This document shows positions 11,509 through 22,240 of a stretch of 64,000 nt of DNA, in pieces. The notes below the pieces were generated by a model. It saw nothing but the letters and a program-made list of their open reading frames with translations. It was not told the DNA's origin and ran no database searches. The position numbers and the translations under genes are program-made. The number at the start of each line of letters is the position of its first letter. Within the stretch, counting starts at the first letter, position 1. The stretch comes from Sialis fuliginosa (taxonomy: Eukaryota; Arthropoda; Insecta; Megaloptera; Sialidae): the NCBI GenBank assembly GCA_961205875.1, contig OY540809.1, positions 20,906,267 to 20,970,266 of the forward strand, in the 5' to 3' direction.

Positions 11509-12100
11509 GGCAGTATTGCTGTGTGACGATTTAAAATTTTCAATTTTTTAATACATATATTGAAAGTAAAATATATTGAGAGTGTATACTCTGAAAATTT
11601 TAGACCGAAATTCAAAGTATTTACGAAGTTATAGCTACTGTTACTGAATCTTTAAACGTGTGGTGGGAAGCAGAAACGAAATTTTAATCAACCGATTGGG
11701 CTATAATTTTAACAGGTTGTTTAACACACTAATAATTATTGTATTACCTAAAATTATTAATTTTTATAAATAATTTCTTATGTTTATTTTTGCAAACTTT
11801 TTTTTACAAGTCTGCCATTTTGTTATTTGTTGATTTAATTATCTGATTCTATATATATTTGATTTTTTCTTTCAAATAACTACAAATGGAGATGTGCATA
11901 CCACCACCTACCCACCCACCTTTTTTTCAAGAATTCCGCTTTGACCCCAAAAAACACAAGGTATAATAAAATTTACTAAAAAAAAATTTTTATTTAAGAT
12001 GCAAATAAAAACATAAAAAGACTGAAAAGATTATTATTTCGTTACGAAAAAAATAATCCTGAAACAAGCTTAAATTTTAGACGACACACCGCAATACTGC
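11509..12100 (+). mobile_element. TIR element, GGCAGTATTGC family, copy A
   Basis: The left end GGCAGTATTGCTGTGTGACG plus TTTAAAATTTTC is the inverse of the right end, 'TTAAATTTTAGACGACACAC' then 'CGCAATACTGC'. A second copy at 46846-47365 keeps the same order of internal blocks: 'GAAAGTAAAATATAT', 'CTGTTACTGAATCTTTAAAC', 'ACTACAAATGGAGATGTGC', 'CCACCCACC' and 'CCCCAAAAAACAC'. It has no transposase and is a non-autonomous DNA transposon. Confidence 0.75.
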
Positions 12101-12409
12101 TTTTGAAACCACAGTTTCTCTGTTTTCCAGTAGTTTTACACTGTATCATCATAATATAAGATTGGGCATTTCACTTTTTAGTTTTGATTTGTATGTCATA
12201 GAACTAATACATTTTTACTTCTGTACAATAGTTTTTATTTCAAATATAACCTTACGAAAAAAAGAATAACCTACCCAATTGACATAATGACGCTATTATC
12301 GAAATATGGGTTAGAGACCCGAGCAGTGATAAACGTACGTAAAAATTTTCTGCAAGTAAAGAGTTAAGAGTATATCAAAGTATATATACTTATAATTTAT
12401 TAGAGCATT
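12101..12409. other. AT-rich spacer
   Basis: No feature recognised. Confidence 0.4.
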
Positions 12410-12650
12410 AGATCCGGTGTTACTCGGGTTAATATCCACAAAATCAACCTAAAATATTCAACATGCCCACCCAACATATTCACTCAACATGCCTATAACA
12501 CAACGTTCACTGCGAATTGTTTTTTTCAATTTCATGAAATTTACACAAAATATCCATAAATTATACACCTAAATCTAACCTATCCGTTAGTGAAAATCGG
12601 AATAAAATCCATTTAGTAGTTACTGAGAAAATCATGTAAAATTATATTTT
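12410..12650 (+). repeat. LINE-tail family E, copy
   Basis: The string 'ATCCGGTGTTACTCGG' is followed by 'TTTACACAAAATATCCATAA', 'TTATACACCTAAATCTAACC', 'TATCCGTTAGTGAAAATCGG' and 'TAGTAGTTACTGAGAAAATC'-like text. The same series appears at 35510-35740, and its first block alone at 2100-2130. The '...AATCGGAATAAAATCC...GTTACTGAGAAAAT' ending is typical of RTE/CR1-type 3' ends. It is truncated and non-coding. Confidence 0.65.
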
Positions 12651-12659
12651 CAAATTCCC

Positions 12660-13870
12660 AGAAAACACCAAGTCTTGTCTTAAATTTGCATGAAAATCAA
12701 AAATAAATAAATAAATAGATTAGCAACAATCATAATAATTAATTTCGAGACTATAAGCTTCATACAAACGAACATTAATATTTATATGTAGAGATGATCC
12801 TGAAATGTATAAACATTTGCACATAGCCTGAACGTGTACTCAAATTTTTCCTTCAAAATGAACTATGAACTTTAGTATATTATATTCCCTGAGTGAAATA
12901 TTCGAGGAAAAATATTTGACCCTTTTAATTCAGTTTTCTTGTTTATGATATTTTTATTTGTAACAATTTAAGACAAGTTGACTTTTATCTTTTAAACCTT
13001 TTAAGGAAAAATATAAGTTGACGTTTAGGTATTCTTTTTCGTCTTTATCCTGTCTTTTTTTAATATATTCGATCAAGTTTTTCTTTATTGTCTGCATTCT
13101 TTAACATGAATTGTATGTCGTGATATTAAATTTAATATCTACATTTAAAAAATTTTATTTGCATAAGTTTGTACGAAATTACTATTATATACAATAAAGA
13201 AAGAAAGCTTATTGTTTCGTTTGAACAGTATTTTTATTTTCATCATAACATTATATAAAATTTATAATATAAAATTCCTAGCTGTTATTGCTCAATGAGT
13301 ACAAATACTACAAATCTATTGCTCATTTACTCATTTTAGGAAACAAGTGAAACTTCTTTAGTGAGCTAGTGAATTGGAATGACCTCATTTTAAAACATGA
13401 CAGGTTTTCAAAATGTGAGTGTGCCTATGCGTGAGAGAGCGATGAGTTTATGTATAAGAGAAAGATGGACGAATGCATACAAGTCAATTTAAGTCGGTGT
13501 CAAGCTACGTGTTTTATGCGTCAAAATTTAGTTTTATTTATTTAATTCGCATGGCTAATTAAAACAAAAGAAGTTTCACTTCAACCGTGCACTTATGTGG
13601 GTGAGGTTCACACCACTTTTTTCTGTGTTATTTTATTTTTTTAATAAACTAAATGTATTATTATATTGCAAAAATTATTATATTAATGTATATTGCAAAA
13701 ACTTAAAAAAATGCTATAATAGTTAATTGAGTTCTTGAATATTTTGTTTAATTCCATTTTAATTACATTAGTGTGCGTTTAAATTGTTCTCAATATAATA
13801 TTTATAATACAGGGTTTCTAAATACCAGGGTACAGTATAGGCAAAAAGTATGTCAAAAGTATTTTTTAAT
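12660..13870. other. AT-rich non-coding stretch
   Basis: No gene is recognised. A somewhat less AT-rich patch at 13370-13600 contains 'GTGAGTGTGCCTATGCGTGA' but no persuasive open frame. Confidence 0.4.
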
Positions 13871-13875
13871 TTTTT

Positions 13876-14020
13876 TATTACAATGTATCATTCAAAAATG
13901 GCTATGGCCATCAACAAAAGGATTGAAAAACAAATGACAAAAAGTGCTATTAGCACCTTTTATTTGTTTTTAAAATCTTTATATTGTTGTTAACCACAGT
14001 AATCTTTAAATGATACTGTG
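13876..14020. mobile_element. Small palindromic MITE, copy 1
   Basis: The stretch 'AATGTATCATTCAAAAATGG' ... 'AAAAAGTGCT' ATT 'AGCACCTTTT' ... 'CTTTAAATGATACTGTGT' is an imperfect palindrome of about 145 bp centred on AGTGCTATTAGCAC. It has no coding capacity. A right half of the same element lies at 14890-14955. Confidence 0.7.
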
Positions 14021-14039
14021 TATTATATGCATGGTGGCG

Positions 14040-14845
14040 CATTTAAAGTGTTACAGATTTTTAACTCAGAACCATCAGATATTTGAAAAAAATGTTCATA
14101 CCAAAAAATGTTTAGTTGTGAAGGAGTAATCGAATAGTAATATTGATTTGTTATTTTTATGTGGCCTTCAAAATTATTTGTAGGTCAACATAATTTTTTT
14201 AAATAGAAACCTATAGTTTTTATTTCGTAATTTTATTCTACGTAAAAAAAACGAAACTTTTTTTTGAAGAACCTAAGCTTTCGAATATATCTAACAAAAT
14301 AGTTCGAGATTTTGGACTTTCAAGAATTTTTTACTTAGAAACCATAAACATTAGAAAAAAGTATAAGACACAAAAAATGTTTATTTTGGTCTAATTAAAC
14401 ATGGAGAATTATTTAAAAAAATCTTTTTCTATTTATTTTATTTAAGCCAAAAAAATATATAATTATCTTTTGTTATTAGATCAAAATAAACAATTTTTGT
14501 ATCTTATACATTTCCTTTCAAGTTGGTGATTTCTGAATAAAAAATTCTTGAATGTTCAAAGTCTTGAAATTATTTTGTTAGATATCTCGTAAGGTTTAGG
14601 TTGCTCAAAACAAGTTTTCAGTAAAAGATTTGGATATTTTCACGTAGAATAAGATTACTAAATAAAAACTATAGGTTCCTATTTAAAAAAATGATGTTGA
14701 CCTTCAAATATCAATGAAGGTCATGTTAAAATAACAAATAAATATTACTATTTTATTACCCCCTCACAGACAAACATTTTTTGGTTGAAACATTTTTTTC
14801 GAATATGCCATGGTTCTGAGATAAAAATCTGCAACACTTTAAATA
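14040..14845. mobile_element. Foldback element, about 800 bp
   Basis: The left arm reads 'GCATTTAAAGTGTTACAGAT', 'TTTTAACTCAGAACCAT', 'AACCTATAGTTTTTATT', 'TATTCTACGT' and 'CTAACAAAATAGTTCGAGAT'. The right arm reads their inverses in reverse order, down to 'AAAATCTGCAACACTTTAAA'. Arms are near 390 bp with the centre at about 14440. Termini may extend to TACAGGGG-like strings at both ends, but MITE sequence at the flanks obscures the boundary. It is non-coding. Confidence 0.75.
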
Positions 14846-14889
14846 CCCCAGTATACCCCTGTATACATATATTTATTTATAAGTAGTTT

Positions 14890-14955
14890 GTCAATTGTTT
14901 TTGAATCTCATTATTGATTACCACAGTCATCTTTGGATGATACACTGTATTAAAA
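14890..14955. repeat. Half-copy of the 13.9-kb MITE
   Basis: The stretch 'TTACCACAGTCATCTTTGGA' then 'TGATACACTGTATTA' matches the right half of the palindromic MITE at 13876-14020 in the same orientation. Only the right half is present, so it is a broken copy. Confidence 0.6.
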
Positions 14956-15135
14956 ATTACAGTGTAGGTTTTATAAAATTCATTTCCACTTCTTAGAGAA
15001 CGGGAAAAAAACGATACGAGAAATAATCGGTACGGCAGTCGTGTGAACGACTGCTGTAATGCAAAAATTAAAGATATAAACTTATATCCAGAAGCTAAGA
15101 TTTACATTCTATTGTAATAATTAAACAAATATTAA

Positions 15136-15414
15136 CGTCTGATAAAGATTCATATTAGTCTATGCATATCTAGACATACCTGTATAACTAAATATTTGGA
15201 ATTTATACCCATCCCTCGAAATTGTATTGTGAATTACGATCAGGTAGGTACGACAGCTAATCAACATGACACCGAATATGTCCTTGTAAAGGTGGTTGGC
15301 AAAGGGTGGGATTGGAACGGTTGGGCATATATAACTTGCACTGGATATGACTATAATACAGGGGTGGCCAATAAGTCTATCGCGATTTACAGTCGTTCGT
15401 GGATTTTAAAATAA
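15136..15414 (+). CDS. Small unrecognised ORF, possible terminal exon
   Basis: The frame is open from just after a stop at 15133 to a TAA after codon AAA at 15412. From 15196 it reads about 72 codons, rich in W, G, Y, T and N ('GKGWDWNGWAYITCTGYDYN'). It has no ATG near the front, so as a gene it would need an upstream exon. The stretch is visibly less AT-rich than its flanks, and AATAAA-like signals follow at once, which fits a 3' terminal exon. Against this, 'CAGGGGTGGCCAATAAG' inside it (from 15359) looks like an hAT-element end, so it may be transposon debris. I recognise no protein family. Confidence 0.25.
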   Translation, partial: RLIKIHISLCISRHTCITKYLEFIPIPRNCIVNYDQVGTTANQHDTEYVLVKVVGKGWDWNGWAYITCTGYDYNTGVANKSIAIYSRSWILK

Positions 15415-15419
15415 ATAAA

Positions 15420-16087
15420 CATAATAAATTCAGGAGAAGCATGGCTTAGCCATAAAATGTACACTCCTTAAACTGTGTAAAAATGTATTAATTAATAAGG
15501 TTGTCAACTTTGTCAATTAATTTTTTAAAGGATGTTTTAAAAAAAATCGGGGTTGTTTTCATATCCTTTAACTCATATTTTTTTTATATTTTTGCGACAT
15601 GTAGTGTGTTTTGTCACTTAAAAATGGAATGAAATCGACAAATTAATTTTATTTATAGTTTTATAACAGAAAATTCAAACCAATCGATATTTAAATAAGT
15701 AAATATGGAAACTGTATTGTTTTTTTTTTCAGAAAATGTAAACTTTTTAAGTGGGTTACTGAAGAAATTTAATATATAATGCTCATTTTAACATTTTTTT
15801 TACGAAAAAAAATTTAGGACGAGAATAAAATACACTTCTAACCAGAGCCTGCTTGAAAGTGTATTACATTTTGAAGAAAAAATGAAATTGCATTATAAAA
15901 TTATATGACCACCTCTATCATACGGGATGTCATTAGGATTAATTGGACAATATTATATGTATGTAAAATCGCCCATAAGCTGTATAATGTTCTATTGGTT
16001 ATTAATATACGTATATATGTTCTATTTTACCATATTAGTGCCTTTATGGTAAATTGTAGTAACTAATACTTAATTAAAAATTTACAT
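15420..16087. other. AT-rich non-coding stretch
   Basis: No gene or clear repeat is seen. Confidence 0.4.
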
Positions 16088-16565
16088 ATAAGGTATTAGC
16101 ACCAGTCTTGGATGCTATAAGAGCAAGATATAGGTACTGTTTTTTTAGATTGATGGGTTTCTCATGAACTCATGTTATTAATAAAACAAATACTTATTTA
16201 TGAAATCAATTTAATTACCGAAGTTCGCAAATATAGCTTGTTTTTTTAATTATAGCCTTTTATTTTGATTATGTTTTTTCTCCAGTTATGGACAAAGTAA
16301 AACCAGTAATTCGTACCCAGTGATGGAAAGTTGATAATGATTACAATATGATAAGTACTACGACACAAAAGTTATAAAATAAAGAATCATAAAATTTGAA
16401 ATAATGTAAAGCAGATGCTATGATAATATAATAATTAATAAACAGCTTACACACAAATTAAGCTGTTTTACAGTTATTAATTGTCTATAGATTATGATTC
16501 AGTAATGTCAGTAATCAAATATCAACAAATATTTCTAATATTTAGTACATTTTATTAAACAAGTG
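16088..16565 (-). repeat. Repeat family D, copy 2 (inverted)
   Basis: Read on the minus strand it runs from 'AATATTTGTTGATATTTGAT' to 'AGACTGGTGCTAATACCTTA', matching the copies at 8185 and 57655. It carries the variant 'TATAACTTTTGTGTCGTAGT' also found in the 57.7-kb copy but absent from the 8.2-kb copy. Confidence 0.7.
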
Positions 16566-16569
16566 TGCA

Positions 16570-17478
16570 GCACTGGGGTATTGTCCAAGATTGGTGTCAG
16601 TACCTTAGATTATAATTTAGTCAAGTGGTATGAACACAATTATTTAGCTAATTGTAAGTAGCTTGCGAGATTTAATCCCTTTTTAGTCCAGCAAATAGAA
16701 CCATACTATTTTATTTTTGTATACGAATTTTCATTATACATAGTAAAATAGCACCATTTAATTAATGCAAACTGTTTCCAGTAAAATACATTAATTACTC
16801 ACTATCCGCATGTGGACCGCTTCTAAATTACTTTAAGGTTATTTGATCATTAGAACAATGTATAGATAAAAGTCTAAAATTATAATATGGTATTTATGGA
16901 TAGCTCATATATTTTACTATTTAAAAAAATAATATTGGACGTAAGGTTTTTGAGTAATTGGATAATAAAAATAGAGATTTTAATTCACAGTAAATGAGAG
17001 AACTCGCCGGAAGTGCTCTATTTATTGAATTTATACAAAAATTCTATACAGAGACATTTTAAACACTGATTATTAGAAATTTCAACTCTTTTAAAGTAAT
17101 GAAAAACTAGAAATACAACACTCCCATGACAGCATATTTGTAAAGACGTGTGAACGAATCATTTGTAACAGTAATAGAGTGCGACTTACAGGTAAACAAC
17201 GTGCAAATGCAACAACTAGAGTCGGCGAGGCCATAGTATATATTTATATTATATTTTCTTTTATTATTAACTTTTTAGATCTAATAATATTGTATATTGT
17301 ATAATGCACGTACTGATGATGGAATTATATAGATTCCGAAAAAAATTAAATAAAAGCGCTACATTTTATCCATACTACTATATTACATTACAGTCTATAC
17401 TATACTGCGATCGCCAAATTATATCTAATTATTTACTTTTAATTTTTAACAAAGTAAAAAACTCCATTAAATGTGCAT
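16570..17478. other. AT-rich non-coding stretch
   Basis: No gene is recognised; the 81-codon frame at 17304-17549 runs into the palindrome that follows and shows no motif. 'GTTGTCCAAGATTGGTGTCA'-like text at about 16580-16610 is another scrap of repeat family D. Confidence 0.4.
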
Positions 17479-17723
17479 GTGCACTGGTGGAAAAGTTGAC
17501 TTGGGCCATGAAATCCTTGTTTTATATGTACAATATTTTCTTAATATAAGAATATACTCTTAATCCAGAAAATTATTATTTATCTTTAAAGCAATATTGT
17601 CGTATGAAAACAATAATATACTTGGATTAAGAACATATTCTTCTATTAAGAAAATATTGTTTTTTCTATATATGTATAAAACAAGATTTTCTTGGCCCAA
17701 GTCACTTTTCTACCTGTGTGTTC
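17479..17723. mobile_element. Palindromic MITE, about 245 bp
   Basis: The left arm 'GTGGAAAAGTTGACTTGGGC' ... 'CAATATTTTCTTAATATAAG' ... 'TACTCTTAATCCA' is mirrored on the right by 'TGGATTAAGAACATATTCTT' ... 'TTAAGAAAATATTG' ... 'GGCCCAAGTCACTTTTCTAC'. Arms are about 90 bp. It has no coding capacity and no target duplication was resolved. Confidence 0.75.
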
Positions 17724-18000
17724 TGCATATAAATTAAAAACAAAATTTTTCAAAATCAAATCTTTTTTTAATTGAAAAAAATACGGATAGTTCTCAACTA
17801 AAGGGATGTTAGGTCAATAACCTTAACTGACTTAAAATTGTACTAGGCTAATTACTGTTTGCTGTGAATTTGCGAGATTGAATTGTGACTATAAAGATTT
17901 TAAAGATAATAAAAATTTATTTTCGTGATGTATATTACAATGACTTAATATCATCGCTCATTGATTTTTATAAAACATTGTTTTATAATTAAAAGATATC

Positions 18001-19317
18001 TTAACCCATTACGGCCTAGCAGGACGTTTTTCGGCCGCACTTTTCAACCACTGTATTTTCAGTGGAATCGGGGTCTCAGAAATATCGGAATTGTCAATTT
18101 CGACGCAAAATTTAATGATGTTTCAGAATCCGACCTCTGATTTTGCAAAAGATGAGTGGTTCAAAAGTTATAAACAAATTTATAAAAAAAAACGTGGTTT
18201 GAGAAAAAAAAATCGTTTTCATTTCGATTTTCAAAATGGAAATCATTGAAATACTTGCGTTTTACGTACAAATATCGCGTTTTTGAACCCTAAACTAAAA
18301 GTTATGATGATTTAGATCGACGGAAAAACGTTTAAACGCACAAAATGGCGGCCAGACCCTAAAAAATGAAATAAAAACTTTCGGAATTTTTAACTCGAAA
18401 ACGAAGAGCTTTAGGAAAAAAGTTATAGAACAAAAAGTGCTTAGAATTGATCAAAAAACACGTGTGAATTTTTTCAAAATTTTTTGATAGATTTTTGGAT
18501 TTTCGGAAAATATGGGAAATCCTATTTTCCAAAATCACCTCCGAAAATTCTGAAAAAATTCACACGTGTTCTTTAATCAATTCTAAGCACTTTTTGTTAT
18601 ATAACTTTTTTCCCTAAAGTCCTTCGTTTTTGAGTTAAAAATTCCGAAAGTTTTTTTTTTCACGCATCTGATTTACTACGGTGTTTATGCATAGGGCTTT
18701 AGGGAAAAAAGTTATATAACAAAAAGTGCTTAGAATTGATCAAAGAACACGTGTGAATTTTTTCAGAATTTTCAGAGGTTATTTTGGAAAATCGGATTTA
18801 CCATATTTTCCGAAAATCCAAAAATCTATCAAAAAATTCTGAAAAAAATTCACACGTATTTTTTGATTAACTCTAAGCAATTTTTGTTCTATAACTTTTT
18901 TTTCTAAAGCTTTTTGTTTTCGAGTTAAAAATTCCGAAAGTTTTTATTTCATTTTTTAGGGTCTGGCCGCCATTTTGTGCGTTTAAACGTTTTTCCGTCG
19001 ATCTAAATCATCATAACTTTTAGTTTAGGGTTCGAAAACGCGATATTTGTATGTAAAACGCAAGTATTTCAATGATTTCCATTTTGAAAATCGAAATGAA
19101 AACGATTTTTTTTTTCTCAAACCACGTTTTTTTTATAAATTTGCTTATAACTTTTGAAACACTCATCTTTTGCAAAATCAGCGGTCGGATTCTGAAAGAT
19201 CATTAAATTTTGCGTCGAAATTGACTATTCCAATATTTCTGAGACCCCGATTCCACTGAAAATACAGTGGTTGAAAAGTGCGGCCGAAAAACGTCCTGCT
19301 AGGCCGTAATGGGTTAA
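18001..19317. mobile_element. Nested foldback with TTAA flanks (piggyBac-like)
   Basis: The element itself is 18005-19313 (1309 bp), with TTAA at 18001-18004 and 19314-19317. Ends read CCCATTACGGCCTAGCAGGA and its exact inverse. TTAA targets and ends starting CCC are hallmarks of the piggyBac superfamily. The whole element is one palindrome centred near 18660, and each half is itself a palindrome. The block 'AGTGCTTAGAATTGATCAAA' / 'CACGTGTGAATTTTTTC' therefore appears four times in alternating orientation, near 18440, 18555, 18730 and 18850. No transposase is encoded, so it must depend on a source elsewhere. Confidence 0.85.
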
Positions 19318-20019
19318 GAAAGAAACAAATGCATGTGTTAACCTCATATATAATTTTCCCTTTTACGCGGGAAAAAATCGAGGTTAATATAAATGAAATA
19401 ATTTCTTAAATAGTGTCAATAAAGTAGTTAACATTTTTATTTCAATATATAAGTTACTCAGTTGCCAATCTGAATAACTTCGCATTTTGTCGATTTGGTA
19501 TCAGAGGATAGTCGAGTTTTTTTTTGATGAATTTAGCACGAGGAAGCTCTGTACATTTACTTGGTAAATGTTTTTTTGTGTATTTTTTTATATACGGTTT
19601 TCTGTATTTCATTAGTGTAGTAATTTTTAGAAAAAAAACATACCTTTACCAATAAATTGAAATTTTAAAAATCTGTTTATTGATAAGTGAAATTAGTTAT
19701 TTAGGCTTCTAAACAACTGGAAGTGTGAATATTCACGAGTATTAACTAACAATGTAAACGAGTAAGTAAAATTAATTTAAAATTTATAAAGCCATTTTTA
19801 TTAAAATTACGTGCTGAAAATATAATACGTATCAATAAGCGAGCTAGGACATTCTCATTAAAAAACAAGTTCAAATATTTGTTATGAGCCTAAATATTTA
19901 TAAACGTTAGCCTTTTAATGAAAAATTTACCACGTTCTAAATGTCCAAGCAACTGGTATATATAATATATATATGATATTATGTACATAACATGCCCATG
20001 TATGATATTTTCCTGTGTG
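19318..20019. other. AT-rich stretch with inverted family C fragment
   Basis: At about 19490-19620 the text 'TTTAGCACGAGGAAGCTCTG' followed by 'TACATTTACTTGGTAAATG' is the inverse of the start of repeat family C (5976 and 25440). Nothing else is recognised. Confidence 0.5.
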
Positions 20020-20205
20020 TATCCCGCCCCCACCCCCGACCCTATCTATCGCCCAACTCTTTTCAACTCATCCTGCCTCTGGCCCGGTAACCACACTCGA
20101 TAGTTAATCACAACGGGTCGAGTTTCAGTAACAATAATATACGAAGTGTTGTGTCTGAAATTAACAATGGCCTCCAGTGATACCAAAACTTTTAACTCGT
20201 AGATA
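20020..20205 (+). promoter_or_regulatory. Possible core promoter and short first exon
   Basis: A GC-richer patch with a polypyrimidine/C-rich run at 20025-20095 leads to TTTCAGTAAC (TCAGTA at 20125-20130), which matches the arthropod initiator TCAGT. About 40 bp later 'ATTAACAATGGCC' is a good insect start context. The ATG at 20167 opens only 11 codons before TAG at 20200. A splice donor would be needed to make it a real first exon, and the nearby GTAGAT is a weak one. Alternatives are a short upstream ORF or chance. Confidence 0.25.
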
Positions 20206-20459
20206 TTTGCTGATGCTTTTCCGATTATTTACGCGTCAGATATTTAGTTGAACTTATTAAAGTTTATAATTGATAAATTCGGGTTTTGTTATAACCAAAT
20301 AGTATTGATAGATTATTTTTATCCTTGGTAATATAATAATATATTCATGAAATTTAATACTTATGTATTTGATTTTAATACGCTAGATTCTGTGAAAATG
20401 TCGAAGATTTTTTGATATTGCGAACAGCACCTATGGGATTAAAAATTGATGTTAAAAAA

Positions 20460-20690
20460 ATAACCGACTTCAAAAAAATCCCTAAAAACACTGAAAAGTA
20501 TATAATAATAAATGACAACTGTTTTTGATGATGATTTTATTTTTTTATTTCTTAAAATGTTTTTTATTGGCTTGGCATCGACTGTTAAATTTAATCAATA
20601 GGCACAATATACTTTGGTTTTTTTAAGTCGATTTTTTAAAAAGTTTTTTATTCGAAGTCCATGGTCAGATTCTGATAAAATTGATATTTG
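20460..20690. repeat. 'CCGACTTCAAAAAA' repeat
   Basis: The stretch 'AACCGACTTCAAAAAAATCC', 'ACACTGAAAAGTATATAATA' and 'GTCCATGGTCAGATTCTGAT' belongs to a repeat very common in insect genomes. Related pieces occur at 25025-25260, 50600-50780 and 53235-53610. It is non-coding. Confidence 0.6.
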
Positions 20691-20694
20691 GAGT

Positions 20695-20885
20695 ATATTG
20701 ATATTTGGGAGTATACTCTTAATAATTTTTTTTTAATGTCCACCATTTTGAAACCCATTGGCCGATTATCATAAAATGAAGCTGTTTTATTTTTATGTGT
20801 CTATAGATTATGATTCAGTAATAGTAGTAATCAAATATCAACAAATATTTCTAATTAAGTACATTTAATTAAACAAGTGTCAGAT
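20695..20885 (-). repeat. Repeat family D, copy 3 (partial)
   Basis: 'CACCATTTTGAAACCCATTG', 'TCTATAGATTATGATTCAGT' and 'AATCAAATATCAACAAATAT' are the inverse of the 5' part of family D. The rest of the element is missing. Confidence 0.65.
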
Positions 20886-20889
20886 CAGT

Positions 20890-21040
20890 TTTGTACGCTA
20901 GCGTGAATTTAAAATCAGTATATCTCGCGACACTCGGAACAGCTGCCACGCGGGTTTTGGTCTCAAATTATAGATCTCAATTAGATCTACGAGGTACAAG
21001 TAACATCAAAACTTTTAACCAGTTTTAATGAGTGAGAAAT
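20890..21040 (-). repeat. Repeat family F, copy 1
   Basis: 'ACGCTAGCGTGAATTTAAAA', 'TCAGTATATCTCGCGACACT' and 'AATTAGATCTACGAGGTACA' are matched in inverse orientation at 63540-63690. These are the only two copies here. The class is unknown. Confidence 0.6.
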
Positions 21041-21495
21041 TTATATTAATATTATTAAAAAAAATAATAATTAAATTTTTTATGTCCACGATTGTTCTTG
21101 TAAATATTAATTAATTGAATTGGAATTAATAACAGTATATTAGAATATATTCTCCTAATATTAAAATATAAAATATAAAAATTTTTTGATTAAAGGTTTT
21201 TTAAATTTAATAAAAAAATAAAAAGTAAATTTCGTATTGATTTATGTTCGTTCAAATCATAAAAATAACTATTTTATACAATGCTAGTTATATATTTCTT
21301 TATTTAAACTAACAAGGGCAACTCTTCAACTTGTTGTTTCCGATTTTCTTTATATTGAAATATGTTGTAGAGGGAGGTCCCCTGATAACACCTATACCCG
21401 GTTTTGGGCGTAGACGGGTAATAGTTTAGAAGATATGACCCAAAATATTTTTTAATGCTGCATATATACCTATTTGTTTAAACTCTAAACATAAG

Positions 21496-21570
21496 CGTCT
21501 GTTGGCCCAGCGGTAATGATAACAGATCGATAATCGATGGGTCCGTGGTTCGATTCCCAAGTGTTATACT
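21496..21570 (+). pseudogene. tRNA-derived segment, left arm
   Basis: TTGGCCCAGCGG (21502-21513) matches the Pol III A box, and GGTTCGATTCC (21548-21558) is a textbook B box at normal tRNA spacing. The 7-bp acceptor ends and D stem do not pair convincingly and no proper anticodon loop is seen, so it is not a functional tRNA. It looks like a SINE head or a tRNA pseudogene. Short AT-rich sequence follows. Confidence 0.6.
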
Positions 21571-22164
21571 CTTTAATTTTAATTTTTAATTGCTAACAGT
21601 GACTTTTTTTAAATATATTGTTCTTCTGTAAAATATCTTACGAATTTATTTGTTTTTTAATGTTTATTTTATCAAAATGTGCAAATCACAATTTTGTTGG
21701 TAAACAATTCAATATTGTAAAAGTTTATTTATGAACGGTTGTACATTAGGAAAATTTTATAAAAGATTGAAATTTATTTATACAAGTCTTGAGGCTACCG
21801 CGGTGATCTTGATATGGATCTTGGGTTTTGGGTGTAAGCTGCGTCTTCATTTAAATTAATAATTATTAATTTAAATTATTATTATTATTAATTATTAATA
21901 ATTATTAATTTAAATGTAGTAACTGGATCTTGGTTTCTGGGTGTAAGCCGCGTCAATCTTTTATAAAATTTTCCTAGTGTACAACCGTTCATAAATAAAC
22001 TTTTACAATTTTTACAATATTGAATTGTTTACCAACAAAATTGTGTACATTTGCACATTTTGATAAAATAAACATTGAAAACAAATAAATTCGTAAGATA
22101 TTTTACAGAAGAACAATATACTTAAAAAAAAGTCACTGTTTGCAATTAAAAATTAAAATTAAAG

Positions 22165-22240
22165 AGTTAACCACTGGGAATCGAACCACGGACCCATCGA
22201 TTATCGATCTGTTATCATTACCGCTGGGCCAACAGACGCT
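22165..22240 (-). pseudogene. tRNA-derived segment, right arm
   Basis: This is the inverted twin of the left-arm segment: B box GGTTCGATTCC on the minus strand (22177-22187) and A box TTGGCCCAGCGG (22221-22232). Both boxes are intact, and the differences from the left copy are confined to the region after the B box (CCCAGTGGTTAACTC against CCCAAGTGTTATACTC). Confidence 0.6.

Noticed and set aside
21496..21570. A functional tRNA gene
   Set aside because: Pol III boxes are good, but acceptor and D stems do not pair and no valid anticodon loop is seen. It is listed as a tRNA-derived segment instead.
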